Assembly (NCBI GenBank): GCA_937915755.1
Contig: CALGGR010000221.1
Span: 1-64,000 of the forward strand
Length of the DNA: 64,000 nt
DNA from: an uncultured Fretibacterium sp.
Lineage (GTDB): Bacteria > Synergistota > Synergistia > Synergistales > Aminobacteriaceae
Direction: 5' to 3'
The position numbers and the translations under genes are program-made. Shown in pieces: positions 16,549 through 24,869 of this stretch. Position 1 is the stretch's first letter; each line of letters opens with the position of its first letter. A model generated the notes under the pieces. That model was not told the origin of the DNA, made no database searches, and saw only the letters and a list, made by a program, of their open reading frames with translations.

Positions 16549-17138
16549 ACATTGTCCAATTCAGACATTCTTTTCATCAGTTTGTCGATATTGGCTCTCA
16601 TGCTGATGGGTGAATCATAGTCACGCTGGGATGTCTGGATTTGGTTGCGTTGGAAACCGAGATGCTCATAGAAACTCACCCTATGCTCGTAGCAGTCTAA
16701 CGTCAGGAACACTACCCCGCAGTATTCGGTCATATCATCAGCTGTGTTCAAGGCAAATTCAACTAAATCTCTGCCGATACCTTTCCCCTGATAGTTTGAA
16801 GCCACAGCGAGACGAGCAATCTTGATAGCCGGAGAAGTGCTGTAACGCATATTTTCTTCTTCACGTTCCTGCATTTCAAGCCTTATAGCATCTGCACAAA
16901 GTGAAATGTATGCTATGAGTTCAGTAGCCTCATCGTTGAGTAAAAGATGAGTAGTGCTAGTACCGAGTTCCTGTTCTGACAGTGCTTCATTGTGAAGGAA
17001 GTCGTCCATCTCTCTTGAGTGCGATAAGACCCTTCTACGCTGTTTTGCGTTCAAGTTTGCAACAGCCTCAGGGTTTTCGACGCAAGAGAACGCTCCTACA
17101 ATCTCCGAATGTCTCTCAGCTAATTTTTGAATGATCAT
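16533..17138 (-). CDS. GNAT family N-acetyltransferase, possible toxin
   Basis: A 201-residue GNAT acetyltransferase. The acetyl-CoA-binding motif A is the segment KIARLAVASNYQGKGIGRDLVEFAL near residues 108-132, with the Q/R-x-x-G-x-G/A signature QGKGIG. The C-terminal part has YEHRVSFYEHLGFQ, the usual GNAT end. The ATG overlaps the stop of the 53-residue ORF at 17138-17299 by one base (TAATG), which implies translational coupling. A GNAT enzyme directly downstream of a small coupled ORF is the layout of GNAT toxin-antitoxin pairs such as TacAT, whose toxins acetylate aminoacyl-tRNA. The toxin role here is inferred from layout only. Confidence 0.8.
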   Translation of the reverse strand: MIIQKLAERHSEIVGAFSCVENPEAVANLNAKQRRRVLSHSREMDDFLHNEALSEQELGTSTTHLLLNDEATELIAYISLCADAIRLEMQEREEENMRYSTSPAIKIARLAVASNYQGKGIGRDLVEFALNTADDMTEYCGVVFLTLDCYEHRVSFYEHLGFQRNQIQTSQRDYDSPISMRANIDKLMKRMSELDNVSPSV

Positions 17139-17299
17139 TAGTAGTCATCATCCACTTTCACGATCATCTTGGAGAATTTCTCTTTCAGCTTCTTAAAAGC
17201 CCTCCGAGTTTCCTCTGTCGGCATTCGTCTGGCTTCTTCGAGAACCCTCAATGCGTCTTCCCCAGTAAGGACTGGTGTAGCTGCGATTTGTGATGCCAT
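17138..17299 (-). CDS. 53-residue protein, putative antitoxin partner of the GNAT enzyme
   Basis: A 53-residue ORF with GGAGG upstream of its ATG. Its stop overlaps the start of the acetyltransferase gene. It begins with the motif IAATPVLTGEDALRVLEEAR and ends in a lysine-rich helix and an acidic tail. A close relative lies next to it at 17335-17496. No known DNA-binding fold is obvious. Genetic coupling suggests an antitoxin, but this is inference. Confidence 0.68.
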   Translation of the reverse strand: MASQIAATPVLTGEDALRVLEEARRMPTEETRRAFKKLKEKFSKMIVKVDDDY

Positions 17300-17334
17300 T
17301 TTACATATACCTCCATATCAAAGATGTTGTAATC

Positions 17335-17496
17335 TTACACCTCATCGTCCTCTTCCACAACCATCTTGGAGAATTTCTCCTCCAACATCTTCCTAGCCCT
17401 TAGAGACCTCTCCGTAGGCATTATCTTCATCTCCTCAAGAACCCTCAGTGCCTCTTCGCCCGTTATCAGCGGTGTTGCGGCAATCTGTGTCGGCAT
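17335..17496 (-). CDS. 53-residue paralogue of the putative antitoxin
   Basis: A second 53-residue ORF, aligned without gaps to the one at 17138-17299: both have xIAATPxxTGEeALRVLEE, a MPTE motif, and EKFSKMxV with an acidic end. GGGAGGG precedes the ATG. It has no toxin gene of its own. Its 36-base gap to the next ORF suggests a tandem duplication within one operon. The stretch 17497-17686 holds no further gene. Confidence 0.66.
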   Translation of the reverse strand: MPTQIAATPLITGEEALRVLEEMKIMPTERSLRARKMLEEKFSKMVVEEDDEV

Positions 17497-17686
17497 TTCA
17501 ATCCCTCCCGTTCAAAATCTACACATAATATACCCCAAAATTTCCGGAGATTCCAAAAACTTTTTTCGCGGAGTTATTGACAACCGAGCAACTGGGTGTA
17601 AAATGTGCATCGTAGTTCTGCGTGTATTACTTAGTTTCAAGGCAGTAAAAATTTTCACCAAATCCGAAAGGAGTGCAATTAGTTTC

Positions 17687-19444
17687 ATGAAGAAGTTATT
17701 CGCGTTATTCATGGTAGTCGCAATGCTCTCAGTGGCGGGCACTGCAATGGCTACATCAATCACGGCTGACTCCACAAGCGTTACTCTGCAGAGAGGCAAC
17801 TCGACAACAGTATCGGTAACGGGTACAGCTTCGCACGGCGGTACGTTGGCGTACAGCCTCGTTTACAGCGCAGGCACAACAAGTGAGTGGGCAAGCATAA
17901 GCGGAACAACCGTAACCCTTACTGCCCCTTCAACAGCAAGCGCAGGGTTCTACACCGTGATCGTCCGCGTTACTGAGACGTACACCGATGGCAGCGATTC
18001 GGTAGGACATGGAACACCTGTACCGCAGACTGACACGGCAGATGTCCAGATCACCGTCAACGTAACAGTCCCCGTTACTCCCAACCAGGGCGGCGGCTCA
18101 TCAGGTGCAAACAGCGAGACTGCAACGATCGTTGTCGTAACGACGGAGACAGTAGCTGCTGTCAGTGTCCCCAGAGCTACAAGTGTCGTCATCGTAACCG
18201 TGGCAAATATTGTCAGGCCTTCAACGAACAGTACCACCATCACCACGAATGCAGGGACCTATGGTTCAAGGCTCGGCGGCGGTACATCAACGACAGTCCT
18301 CGACAAGAGCAACTCCAACGCTGTAGAGTTCAGTGCTTCCAACAAGACTGGCCAGGCGCTCGTGAACGAGAAGGCAGCTAACCTGAAAAAAGCTAACAAA
18401 GGCAACAATGCAAGGCTTGGCCCGACTCTTCCTGACATCGTTGCAAAAGTTTCGGGACTCCTTGGGTTCGACCTCAACTATGGTGCGAATTTCTACGGAG
18501 CAAAGCCCGGCTTCATAGCCAACGCGACCGGCGCAAACGTGGGTGGCTCATTCTTCGCAAGCGCAGGAGAGGATGCAATATTCCTTGACAGCACTGGTGC
18601 AGAGACTCAGGTTGTCCCCGGCGGCGGCTACGGCAACGCAGGTGCAGAGCCTGGTGTTGTTACAGCAGTCGTTTACGTTGAGTCCGGTATAAGGTACGAG
18701 CCTGTTACCTACGCTGAGATTCCTGCTGAGAAGTTGGCGGCATTTGACGAGGCCACAGGAACAACAGAGCAGTCAGTTGAGCTTGAGACAATCACGACCA
18801 TAACAGAGACAGTGAACTCAACCTCGACGTTCAGCCCTGTAGTTGCTGACGAGAGAGTCCGCGATGCAGTAACAGCTGCGTACGGCAAGACAGTGAGCGA
18901 GCTTCCTTACACGACAGCGTCAACGACAAAGACATGGTCAGCCTCAACGGAAGAGACCAGCTACATGACGGCCAACAACCTCGTCTTCGTCTCCTCACTT
19001 CCAGTGCTTGAGAACATTCCTGACGGCACGTACATTGCGGCTATCACGTTCGACAACACTCCCAGCCGTGCTGTAGTAGGCGCACCGAAGTTCTATCCCA
19101 ACGGTGTAAGCGCAACGGGTGCAGCGACTTCAGCGAAGATCTACACATACGCTAACGGCTCGGCAACGGAAGTAACCGCATCAAACGCAAAGAGCGTCAT
19201 CACCAACGGACGTGCAGCGTACTTGGTATTCGAGGTTGCTAACAGCGCAGTAGCTACAGCAGACTTTGAGGCATCAGCAGTAACTCTCAACAAGCCCGCA
19301 ATCGCAGTAGTGAATACCGCCAGCACCCCCGTCAGCCCTGACGAGCCCAGCGGCGTAGGCGGATCAAGCGGCGGATGCTCAACAGCAAGCGCAGCACTTG
19401 CCCTCGCAGTACTCGGAACATTCATCGCAACACGCAAGAAGTAG
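17687..19444 (+). CDS. Exported protein with Synergist-CTERM-like sorting signal
   Basis: A 585-residue exported protein. The ATG at 17687 is chosen because AAAGGAG lies upstream and it starts a clear signal peptide, MKKLFALFMVVAMLSVAGTAMA. Residues 23-125 are Thr/Ser/Val-rich and resemble an Ig-like or cadherin-like surface domain. The middle and end are Ala/Thr/Val-rich with many short strands. The C-terminus has SSGGCSTASAALALAVLGTF followed by IATRKK: a Gly-Gly-Cys motif, a hydrophobic helix and a basic tail, the plan of the Synergist-CTERM sorting domain. It is probably surface-anchored. The function is unknown. A strong terminator follows. Confidence 0.82.
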   Translation: MKKLFALFMVVAMLSVAGTAMATSITADSTSVTLQRGNSTTVSVTGTASHGGTLAYSLVYSAGTTSEWASISGTTVTLTAPSTASAGFYTVIVRVTETYTDGSDSVGHGTPVPQTDTADVQITVNVTVPVTPNQGGGSSGANSETATIVVVTTETVAAVSVPRATSVVIVTVANIVRPSTNSTTITTNAGTYGSRLGGGTSTTVLDKSNSNAVEFSASNKTGQALVNEKAANLKKANKGNNARLGPTLPDIVAKVSGLLGFDLNYGANFYGAKPGFIANATGANVGGSFFASAGEDAIFLDSTGAETQVVPGGGYGNAGAEPGVVTAVVYVESGIRYEPVTYAEIPAEKLAAFDEATGTTEQSVELETITTITETVNSTSTFSPVVADERVRDAVTAAYGKTVSELPYTTASTTKTWSASTEETSYMTANNLVFVSSLPVLENIPDGTYIAAITFDNTPSRAVVGAPKFYPNGVSATGAATSAKIYTYANGSATEVTASNAKSVITNGRAAYLVFEVANSAVATADFEASAVTLNKPAIAVVNTASTPVSPDEPSGVGGSSGGCSTASAALALAVLGTFIATRKK

Positions 19445-19485
19445 TAGTATAACGCAGAAAACTACACAAAGCGCAGTACATACAG

Positions 19486-19530
19486 CGTCCTCCTGGTTCG
19501 AGAGTGAACCGGGAGGATGTTTTCTTTTCA
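19486..19530 (+). terminator. Rho-independent terminator after the CTERM gene
   Basis: TCCTCCTGGTTC pairs with GAACCGGGAGGA across a GAGAGT loop, followed by TGTTTTCTTTT. It lies about 45 bases after the stop. Confidence 0.88.
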
Positions 19531-19543
19531 GCTAAATTTTTGC

Positions 19544-19571
19544 TTGACATACTGAATTTTTTTAGTAAAAT
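19544..19571 (+). promoter_or_regulatory. Promoter upstream of the 53-residue membrane ORF
   Basis: TTGACA at 19544-19549 and TAAAAT at 19566-19571 are 16 bases apart. The predicted transcript starts near 19578, about 57 bases before the ATG at 19635. Confidence 0.68.
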
Positions 19572-19634
19572 TTTCTCATCCAGTGAGAAATTCACAAGTT
19601 CAACACAAAATATACAGAAAGGATTTGTTCAACC

Positions 19635-19796
19635 ATGAAAAGGAACTTATACAGCCATGACGCGCACATGAAGGCCAAAGTAGCAACCCAAGCATCAGAG
19701 GCCGATTACGAGCGCGCCATGAAGATGTACAAGCAGTTTGCCTACGCTTCGGGCCTGATAGTAACTGCCGCCTACGCCCTGGTGCAGTTGTTCTAG
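19635..19796 (+). CDS. 53-residue small membrane protein
   Basis: A short ORF preceded by AAAGGA about ten bases before the ATG. It has its own promoter (19544-19571) and is followed by a hairpin with a T run. The product has a polar, charged N-terminal half (about residues 1-34) and a hydrophobic C-terminal half (about 38-53, YASGLIVTAAYALVQLF), so it is probably a single-pass or tail-anchored membrane peptide. No family is recognised. The independent transcription signals make it likely to be real. Confidence 0.6.
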   Translation: MKRNLYSHDAHMKAKVATQASEADYERAMKMYKQFAYASGLIVTAAYALVQLF

Positions 19797-19869
19797 TGCC
19801 GAAACGCATTATCCGTTACATATTCTCGGTCTTCTTTTGGAGATTGTTGAGTTTCGCTTAGATTAGTTT

Positions 19870-19906
19870 AGCCGTCCGCCCAGATTAACGACGGTATTTT
19901 TTGTTA
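19870..19906 (+). terminator. Probable terminator after the 53-residue ORF
   Basis: CCGTC and GACGG arms with a short loop are followed by TATTTTTTG. It lies about 75 bases after the small ORF and before the Rpn-type gene. Apart from this hairpin, 19797-19990 holds nothing I recognise. Confidence 0.6.
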
Positions 19907-19990
19907 CCCTTTCATAGTTTATAGCCCTTCCAAGCAGGCTAGACCTGTCGCTATTTACTCTCAGAACTGGCACGACCCTTTACAGCCTTA

Positions 19991-20992
19991 ATGTATAATA
20001 GACCCTATAATTCCTTCGGGGAGATGAACAGTACGGAAAACGATTTTAACAAAAACACACCGACTCCTTACGATGATGCCTTTCGGACAATGATGAATGA
20101 TTGTGTTAAGCTTCTCATCCCTGTTATCAACGAAGTCTTCGGTAAAAATTATTCAGGCAATGAGAGAATCATTTTTCGACCAAATGAGCATTTTATTAAC
20201 CAGCAGGATGGCAAGGAGCAGAAAAGAATCACTGACAGTTCCTTTTCCATTATCTCGGAAGAAAACTCGGAGGAAAAATTTATTTTTGAGTGTCAGTCTA
20301 CCGATGATGATACTTTACTCATCAGGATTTTTGAGTATATTACTCAGGAAGCACTAGACTCTAGCACAATCACTAAATACCAGCTCACCGTTACCATTCC
20401 GAATGCTGCTGTCCTCTTCCTGCGTTCTAAAAAGAGTACACCTAACTCTATGAACATCGTCATCAATACTCCGGGAGGGTCAGTATCTTTCGATGTCCCA
20501 GTGATGAAGGTTCAATCCTATTCTTTAGAACAGATTTTCGAGAAAAACTTGTTGTTCCTACTGCCTTTCTACATCTTTAACCTTGAAAAAAATTTTTCCC
20601 AATATGAGAATGACCCTGAAGAATTGGAAAAACTTAAAAGAGAATATGCAGAGTTTATGGCTAGACTTGAACAAGCAGTGAAAAACGGCAAAATTTTTAC
20701 TCATGACAGAAGAACCATTTTAGAAATGAGCAAAAAAGTTCTTGAAAATATTGCCGCTAAATATAAAAATATTCAAAAAGAGGTGAAAGAAATCATGGGA
20801 GGCAGAGTTCTTGATTACGAGGGTAGAAGTATTTTCTACGATGGCATAGCCGTAGGCGAAGAACTTGGTAAAGAACGTGGAAGACGCGAGGCTAATCTTG
20901 AAACCGCAAGGCGTTTACGCAAAATGGGAATGTCTGATTCTGATATTCAAATGGCTACTAACATTTCAATAAGCGATTTAGCAATATTGTAA
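19991..20992 (+). CDS. Rpn/PD-(D/E)XK nuclease family transposase-like protein
   Basis: A 333-residue member of the Rpn (recombination-promoting nuclease) or PD-(D/E)XK transposase family (PF12784 type). The family opening DDAFRTMMND is near residues 28-37. The nuclease core has a TDSSFSI strand and the FIFECQS motif near residues 88-94, giving the D...ExQ active-site pattern. A mid region FFKNLLFLLPFYIF-type helix is present (EKNLLFLLPFYIFNLEK). The C-terminus has the family helix RRLRKMGMSDSDIQMAT. Such proteins are abundant, multicopy and often decayed in gut anaerobes. Start uncertain: ATG at 19991 or 20024. The DNA is AT-rich compared with its neighbours. Confidence 0.85.
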   Translation: MYNRPYNSFGEMNSTENDFNKNTPTPYDDAFRTMMNDCVKLLIPVINEVFGKNYSGNERIIFRPNEHFINQQDGKEQKRITDSSFSIISEENSEEKFIFECQSTDDDTLLIRIFEYITQEALDSSTITKYQLTVTIPNAAVLFLRSKKSTPNSMNIVINTPGGSVSFDVPVMKVQSYSLEQIFEKNLLFLLPFYIFNLEKNFSQYENDPEELEKLKREYAEFMARLEQAVKNGKIFTHDRRTILEMSKKVLENIAAKYKNIQKEVKEIMGGRVLDYEGRSIFYDGIAVGEELGKERGRREANLETARRLRKMGMSDSDIQMATNISISDLAIL

Positions 20993-21008
20993 TCATATAA
21001 CGGAACAA

Positions 21009-21200
21009 AATCATGAGAGGCAGAGTTCTTGATTACAAATGTAAAAAATTTTTTACAATGGTATTACTTAGGCGAATAGTGTGGACATTCTGAAACTTTA
21101 GGTGTCGCCATTGCTTTTATGCAAAAACAAGGCATTAGCAATGAACAGATAAATCATTTCAAGGATTCGATATCATGCCTTCATGCTAAACTTAGAGCAG
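21009..21200 (+). pseudogene. Decayed second copy of the Rpn-type gene 3' end
   Basis: The segment starting at 21009 repeats the segment at about 20790 in the intact gene (AATCATGRGAGGCAGAGTTC and onwards) and then diverges. It still encodes a family-like tail, AFMQKQGISNEQINHF, in a different frame relation, but has no start, nuclease core or continuous frame. It ends just before the purL ribosome-binding site. This is probably the leftover of a tandem copy. Confidence 0.65.
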
Positions 21201-21223
21201 TTTCCAACAATGGAGGTAGCAAC

Positions 21224-24200
21224 TTGGTACGAAGAATCTACACAGAGCGCAAAGATGTCCACAACCCCGAAGCCTCATCGCTTCTCGCGGAAATCCGAAC
21301 CCTCAAAGGCTGCGAAGCCCTCGAAAAAGTTCGCATACTCAGCCGATATGACGTTCAGGGACTTTCGGCCTCACAGTTTGCGACATGCAGGGACTCGATT
21401 TTCGCCGAACCTTTCACCGACAACGTATTGACCACGCTCCCCGATGACACGGATTACACGCTGGCCGTCGAGTATCTTCCCGGACAATACGACCAGAGAG
21501 CCGACGCAGCCGAACAGTGCGCGGGACTCCTTCTCGGTTTCAGGCCGTTGATAAGGACCGCGAAGGTCTACATGTTCTATGGTAAAATCGGGGACTTCAT
21601 GGCCGTCAAGAAGCACCTCATCAACCCCGTTGAAGCCCGTGAAGCACAGCTCGGTGAATACGAAACACTCGACACGAATTACCCCGCCCCCGATGACGTT
21701 GTTACAGTTGATGACGTTATGGGGCTTGATGGCCTCGCAATGAGCAGGGAGGACTTGCAGTGCATCAGGGACTATTTTAACGCTGAAGGTCGAAATCCAA
21801 CGCGCGCGGAGATTAAAGTCCTCGATACATATTGGAGCGACCATTGCCGGCACACGACTTTCACGACACACATTGACGCTGCCGAAATCCACGATGACGC
21901 TGTGAGGAGTGCCTATGATCTCTACATGTCAATGCGTTCGGAGCTTGGGTATGATGAGTCGCGGCCTGTTACGCTGATGGACATTGCCACGATCGGCGCG
22001 AAGTATTTGAAGTCGAAGGGTCTTCTCAACGACGTTGTTGACAGCGAGGAGAACAATGCTTGCACTGTAAGGATTGATGTTGACGGCGAGGCGTGGCTTT
22101 TGCTCTTCAAGAACGAGACACACAATCACCCGACCGAGATTGAGCCATTCGGAGGGTCTGCAACCTGCATAGGCGGCGCAATTCGAGACCCACTTTCGGG
22201 GCGCGCGTATGTCTATCAGGCAATGAGGATAACGGGAGCTTCTGACCCATTCAAGGAAACACTAGCAGGGAAATTACCTCAGCGGGCAATCATCACGAAG
22301 GCTGCACAGGGTTACAGCTCATACGGCAATCAGATAGGCCTCCCAACCGGGACAGTCCGCGAAATTTATCACGACGGCTACAGGGCAAAGCGTCTCGAAG
22401 TCGGTGCGGTAATCGCGGCTGTACGTGAGAGCAACGTTATCCGTGAGCGTCCGGAGGCGGGCGACGTGGTTTTGCTTTTGGGCGGGCGGACTGGAAGGGA
22501 CGGAATCGGCGGGGCGACTGGCTCATCGGTCTCACACACTGCGAGTTCAATCGAAACTTGCGGGGCTGAAGTCCAGAAGGGTAACGCTCCCGAAGAACGG
22601 AAGTTACAGCGATTGTTCCGCAACCCAGAATTTACACGGCTCGTTAAACGCTGCAATGATTTCGGGGCAGGCGGGGTCAGCGTTGCTGTTGGTGAACTTG
22701 CTGACGGCTTGGACATTAACCTCGATGCTGTTCCGCTGAAGTATTCGGGCCTCGACGGGACTGAGATTGCTGTGAGTGAGTCTCAGGAGAGAATGGCCAT
22801 TGTCGTCGCGCCTGAGAATGCTGAAAGGGTGAAGGCTCTCGCACTTAGTGAGGACGTTGAGGCTACGGTTATCGCTACGGTTAATGACTCCGGCCGAATG
22901 CGAATGACTTGGCGCGGAAAGGAAATCGTCAACATCTCGCGCTCATTCATCAACACGAACGGAGCATCACGACGAATCTCTGTGAAGGTTAATCCCAAAT
23001 CGTCAGAGAAACTTGCTCCCGCAAAATTCCCGGATTGCCTCGCAAATCTCAATGAGTGTTCAGGGCGCGGACTCTCGGAACGTTTCGACTCGACCGTCGG
23101 AGGCCACACTGTATTGATGCCGTTCGGTGGAAAGTACCAGAAGACCCCGATCATGGCCATGTGCGCGAAGATTCCCGCTGAAAATGGCACGGATACATGC
23201 TCGCTAATGTCGTGGGGATTTGAGCCTTATGTTGCAGAAAAGTCTCCGTTTGAGGGCGCGTATGTCGCTGTGCTTGAGGCACTTTGCAGGACTGTGGCGG
23301 CGGGAGGGAATTTGTCTCACTGCTGGCTGACGTTGCAGGAATATTTCGGGAAGCCTGAGAATGACCCTGAGAGGTGGGGACTTCCGTTTGGTGCGTTGCT
23401 TGGAGCTTTGAAGGCACAGACGGATTACGGAGTTGGAGCAATCGGCGGAAAGGACTCTATGAGCGGGACTTTCACAGGTGCTGACGGTGAGAGGCTTGAT
23501 GTTCCTCCGACATTGGTTGCGTTCGCGGTGTCTGTTGCTGACGTTAAGCGCGTGATTTCGCCGGAGTTCAAGCGTTCGGGAGACAGGGTGATTGTCCTTG
23601 AGCCTGAATATGATGACAGGGGGCTGCCTGTAGCTGCGTCAATGCTGAAAATTTTTGCTGACATTGAGGCCATGAACGGGTGCGGTGAAGTTCTTGCATG
23701 TTCGCTCGTTTCGTCGGGAGGAGTTTACCCCGAAATCTTCCGAATGTGCTTGGGTAATAATCTAGGCTTCGAGTTCACGGGAAAGACTTTCGGGAACGGC
23801 TGCGGAAAATTCATCGTTGAGATTTCCGATGAGGCAAAGACTGATTACCCTGTTATCGGCCATGTCATTGGTGATGCGGTTATTGCTGACGGAGAAATGA
23901 CAATCTCACTGTCAGAAGCAGAGAGGATTTACGATGCCCCGATGTCCGAGATTTTCCCTGTCTCAACAGACGAGCCGTGCGAAATTCCAGCCGTTGAAGT
24001 CTCGCCCAATATCCCCAGCGCAATCTACACTCACAATCCAATAGCATCGCCTAAGTTCCTGATACCCGTATTCGCTGGGACAAACTGTGAGTACGAGACC
24101 GCAAGAGCAATCAGGAGGGCAGGAGGCAACGCAGAGATTTTCGTCGTCCGTTCACTTACGCCGGAACTGATGAAGGAGTCAGCCGAAAGATTCGCGGAGT

Positions 24201-24850
24201 CACTCAGGGAGTCTCAGGCACTCGTTATTCCCGGAGGTTTCTCGAACGGTGATGAGCCTGACGGTTCGGGGAAGTTCATCGCAATATTCCTTCGCAGTCC
24301 TCAAGTTCGTGAGGCACTTGAAGATTTGATTGACGCTAGGGGCGGACTTGTCTGCGGAATCTGCAACGGCTTTCAGGCTCTCGTGAAGACGGGACTATTG
24401 CCTCATGGCCGAATCATGAATCCCGATGAGCTTTCGACTACACTCACATTCAACCGGATTGGCCGCCATCAGTCGAGGATAATTCGTTCTCTCGTTACGT
24501 GCAATAATTCAGCGTGGATGAAGTTCACGAAGCCAGGCGAGGTCTACTCAATCCCTGTTTCACACGGCGAGGGAAGATTCCTTTGCAACGGGGAGGAGTT
24601 TACCAGACTCATGAGGAACGGACAGATTGCCGGACAGTATTGCGACGACGATGGAAAACCGTCAATGCTCACGGAGTATAATCCCTCTGGTTCATGTTAT
24701 GCTGTAGAATGTGTAACGTCCCCCGATGGCCGCATACTCGGAAGAATGGGGCATGTCGAACGCACAGGGGAAAATCTTTACAGGAACGTCTCAGGAATTT
24801 ACACCATGAAATTCTTTGAGGCAGCCTGCTATTATTTCAGTAAATCATAA
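21224..24850 (+). CDS. purL: Phosphoribosylformylglycinamidine synthase, single-chain type
   Basis: A PurL of 1209 residues that uses glutamine and ATP to convert FGAR to FGAM in purine synthesis. This is the long single-chain form: an AIR-synthase-like core (with TYWSDHCRHTTF and the NETHNHPTEIEPFGGSAT motif) and a C-terminal class I glutamine amidotransferase with the nucleophile region GLVCGICNGFQALVKTG and a SHGEGRF segment. The TTG at 21224 is chosen because GGAGGT lies six bases upstream; reading further upstream runs into the Rpn-gene remnant. No other pur gene is adjacent. The 1057-residue gene follows after 19 bases and is probably co-transcribed. Confidence 0.94.
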   Translation: MVRRIYTERKDVHNPEASSLLAEIRTLKGCEALEKVRILSRYDVQGLSASQFATCRDSIFAEPFTDNVLTTLPDDTDYTLAVEYLPGQYDQRADAAEQCAGLLLGFRPLIRTAKVYMFYGKIGDFMAVKKHLINPVEAREAQLGEYETLDTNYPAPDDVVTVDDVMGLDGLAMSREDLQCIRDYFNAEGRNPTRAEIKVLDTYWSDHCRHTTFTTHIDAAEIHDDAVRSAYDLYMSMRSELGYDESRPVTLMDIATIGAKYLKSKGLLNDVVDSEENNACTVRIDVDGEAWLLLFKNETHNHPTEIEPFGGSATCIGGAIRDPLSGRAYVYQAMRITGASDPFKETLAGKLPQRAIITKAAQGYSSYGNQIGLPTGTVREIYHDGYRAKRLEVGAVIAAVRESNVIRERPEAGDVVLLLGGRTGRDGIGGATGSSVSHTASSIETCGAEVQKGNAPEERKLQRLFRNPEFTRLVKRCNDFGAGGVSVAVGELADGLDINLDAVPLKYSGLDGTEIAVSESQERMAIVVAPENAERVKALALSEDVEATVIATVNDSGRMRMTWRGKEIVNISRSFINTNGASRRISVKVNPKSSEKLAPAKFPDCLANLNECSGRGLSERFDSTVGGHTVLMPFGGKYQKTPIMAMCAKIPAENGTDTCSLMSWGFEPYVAEKSPFEGAYVAVLEALCRTVAAGGNLSHCWLTLQEYFGKPENDPERWGLPFGALLGALKAQTDYGVGAIGGKDSMSGTFTGADGERLDVPPTLVAFAVSVADVKRVISPEFKRSGDRVIVLEPEYDDRGLPVAASMLKIFADIEAMNGCGEVLACSLVSSGGVYPEIFRMCLGNNLGFEFTGKTFGNGCGKFIVEISDEAKTDYPVIGHVIGDAVIADGEMTISLSEAERIYDAPMSEIFPVSTDEPCEIPAVEVSPNIPSAIYTHNPIASPKFLIPVFAGTNCEYETARAIRRAGGNAEIFVVRSLTPELMKESAERFAESLRESQALVIPGGFSNGDEPDGSGKFIAIFLRSPQVREALEDLIDARGGLVCGICNGFQALVKTGLLPHGRIMNPDELSTTLTFNRIGRHQSRIIRSLVTCNNSAWMKFTKPGEVYSIPVSHGEGRFLCNGEEFTRLMRNGQIAGQYCDDDGKPSMLTEYNPSGSCYAVECVTSPDGRILGRMGHVERTGENLYRNVSGIYTMKFFEAACYYFSKS

Positions 24851-24869
24851 TGTAAGGAGCTGTTAATTT

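Noticed and set aside
17169..17686. Open frames on the plus strand ahead of the CTERM gene
   Set aside because: They are antisense to the two 53-residue ORFs; the signal peptide and ribosome-binding site fix the real start at 17687.
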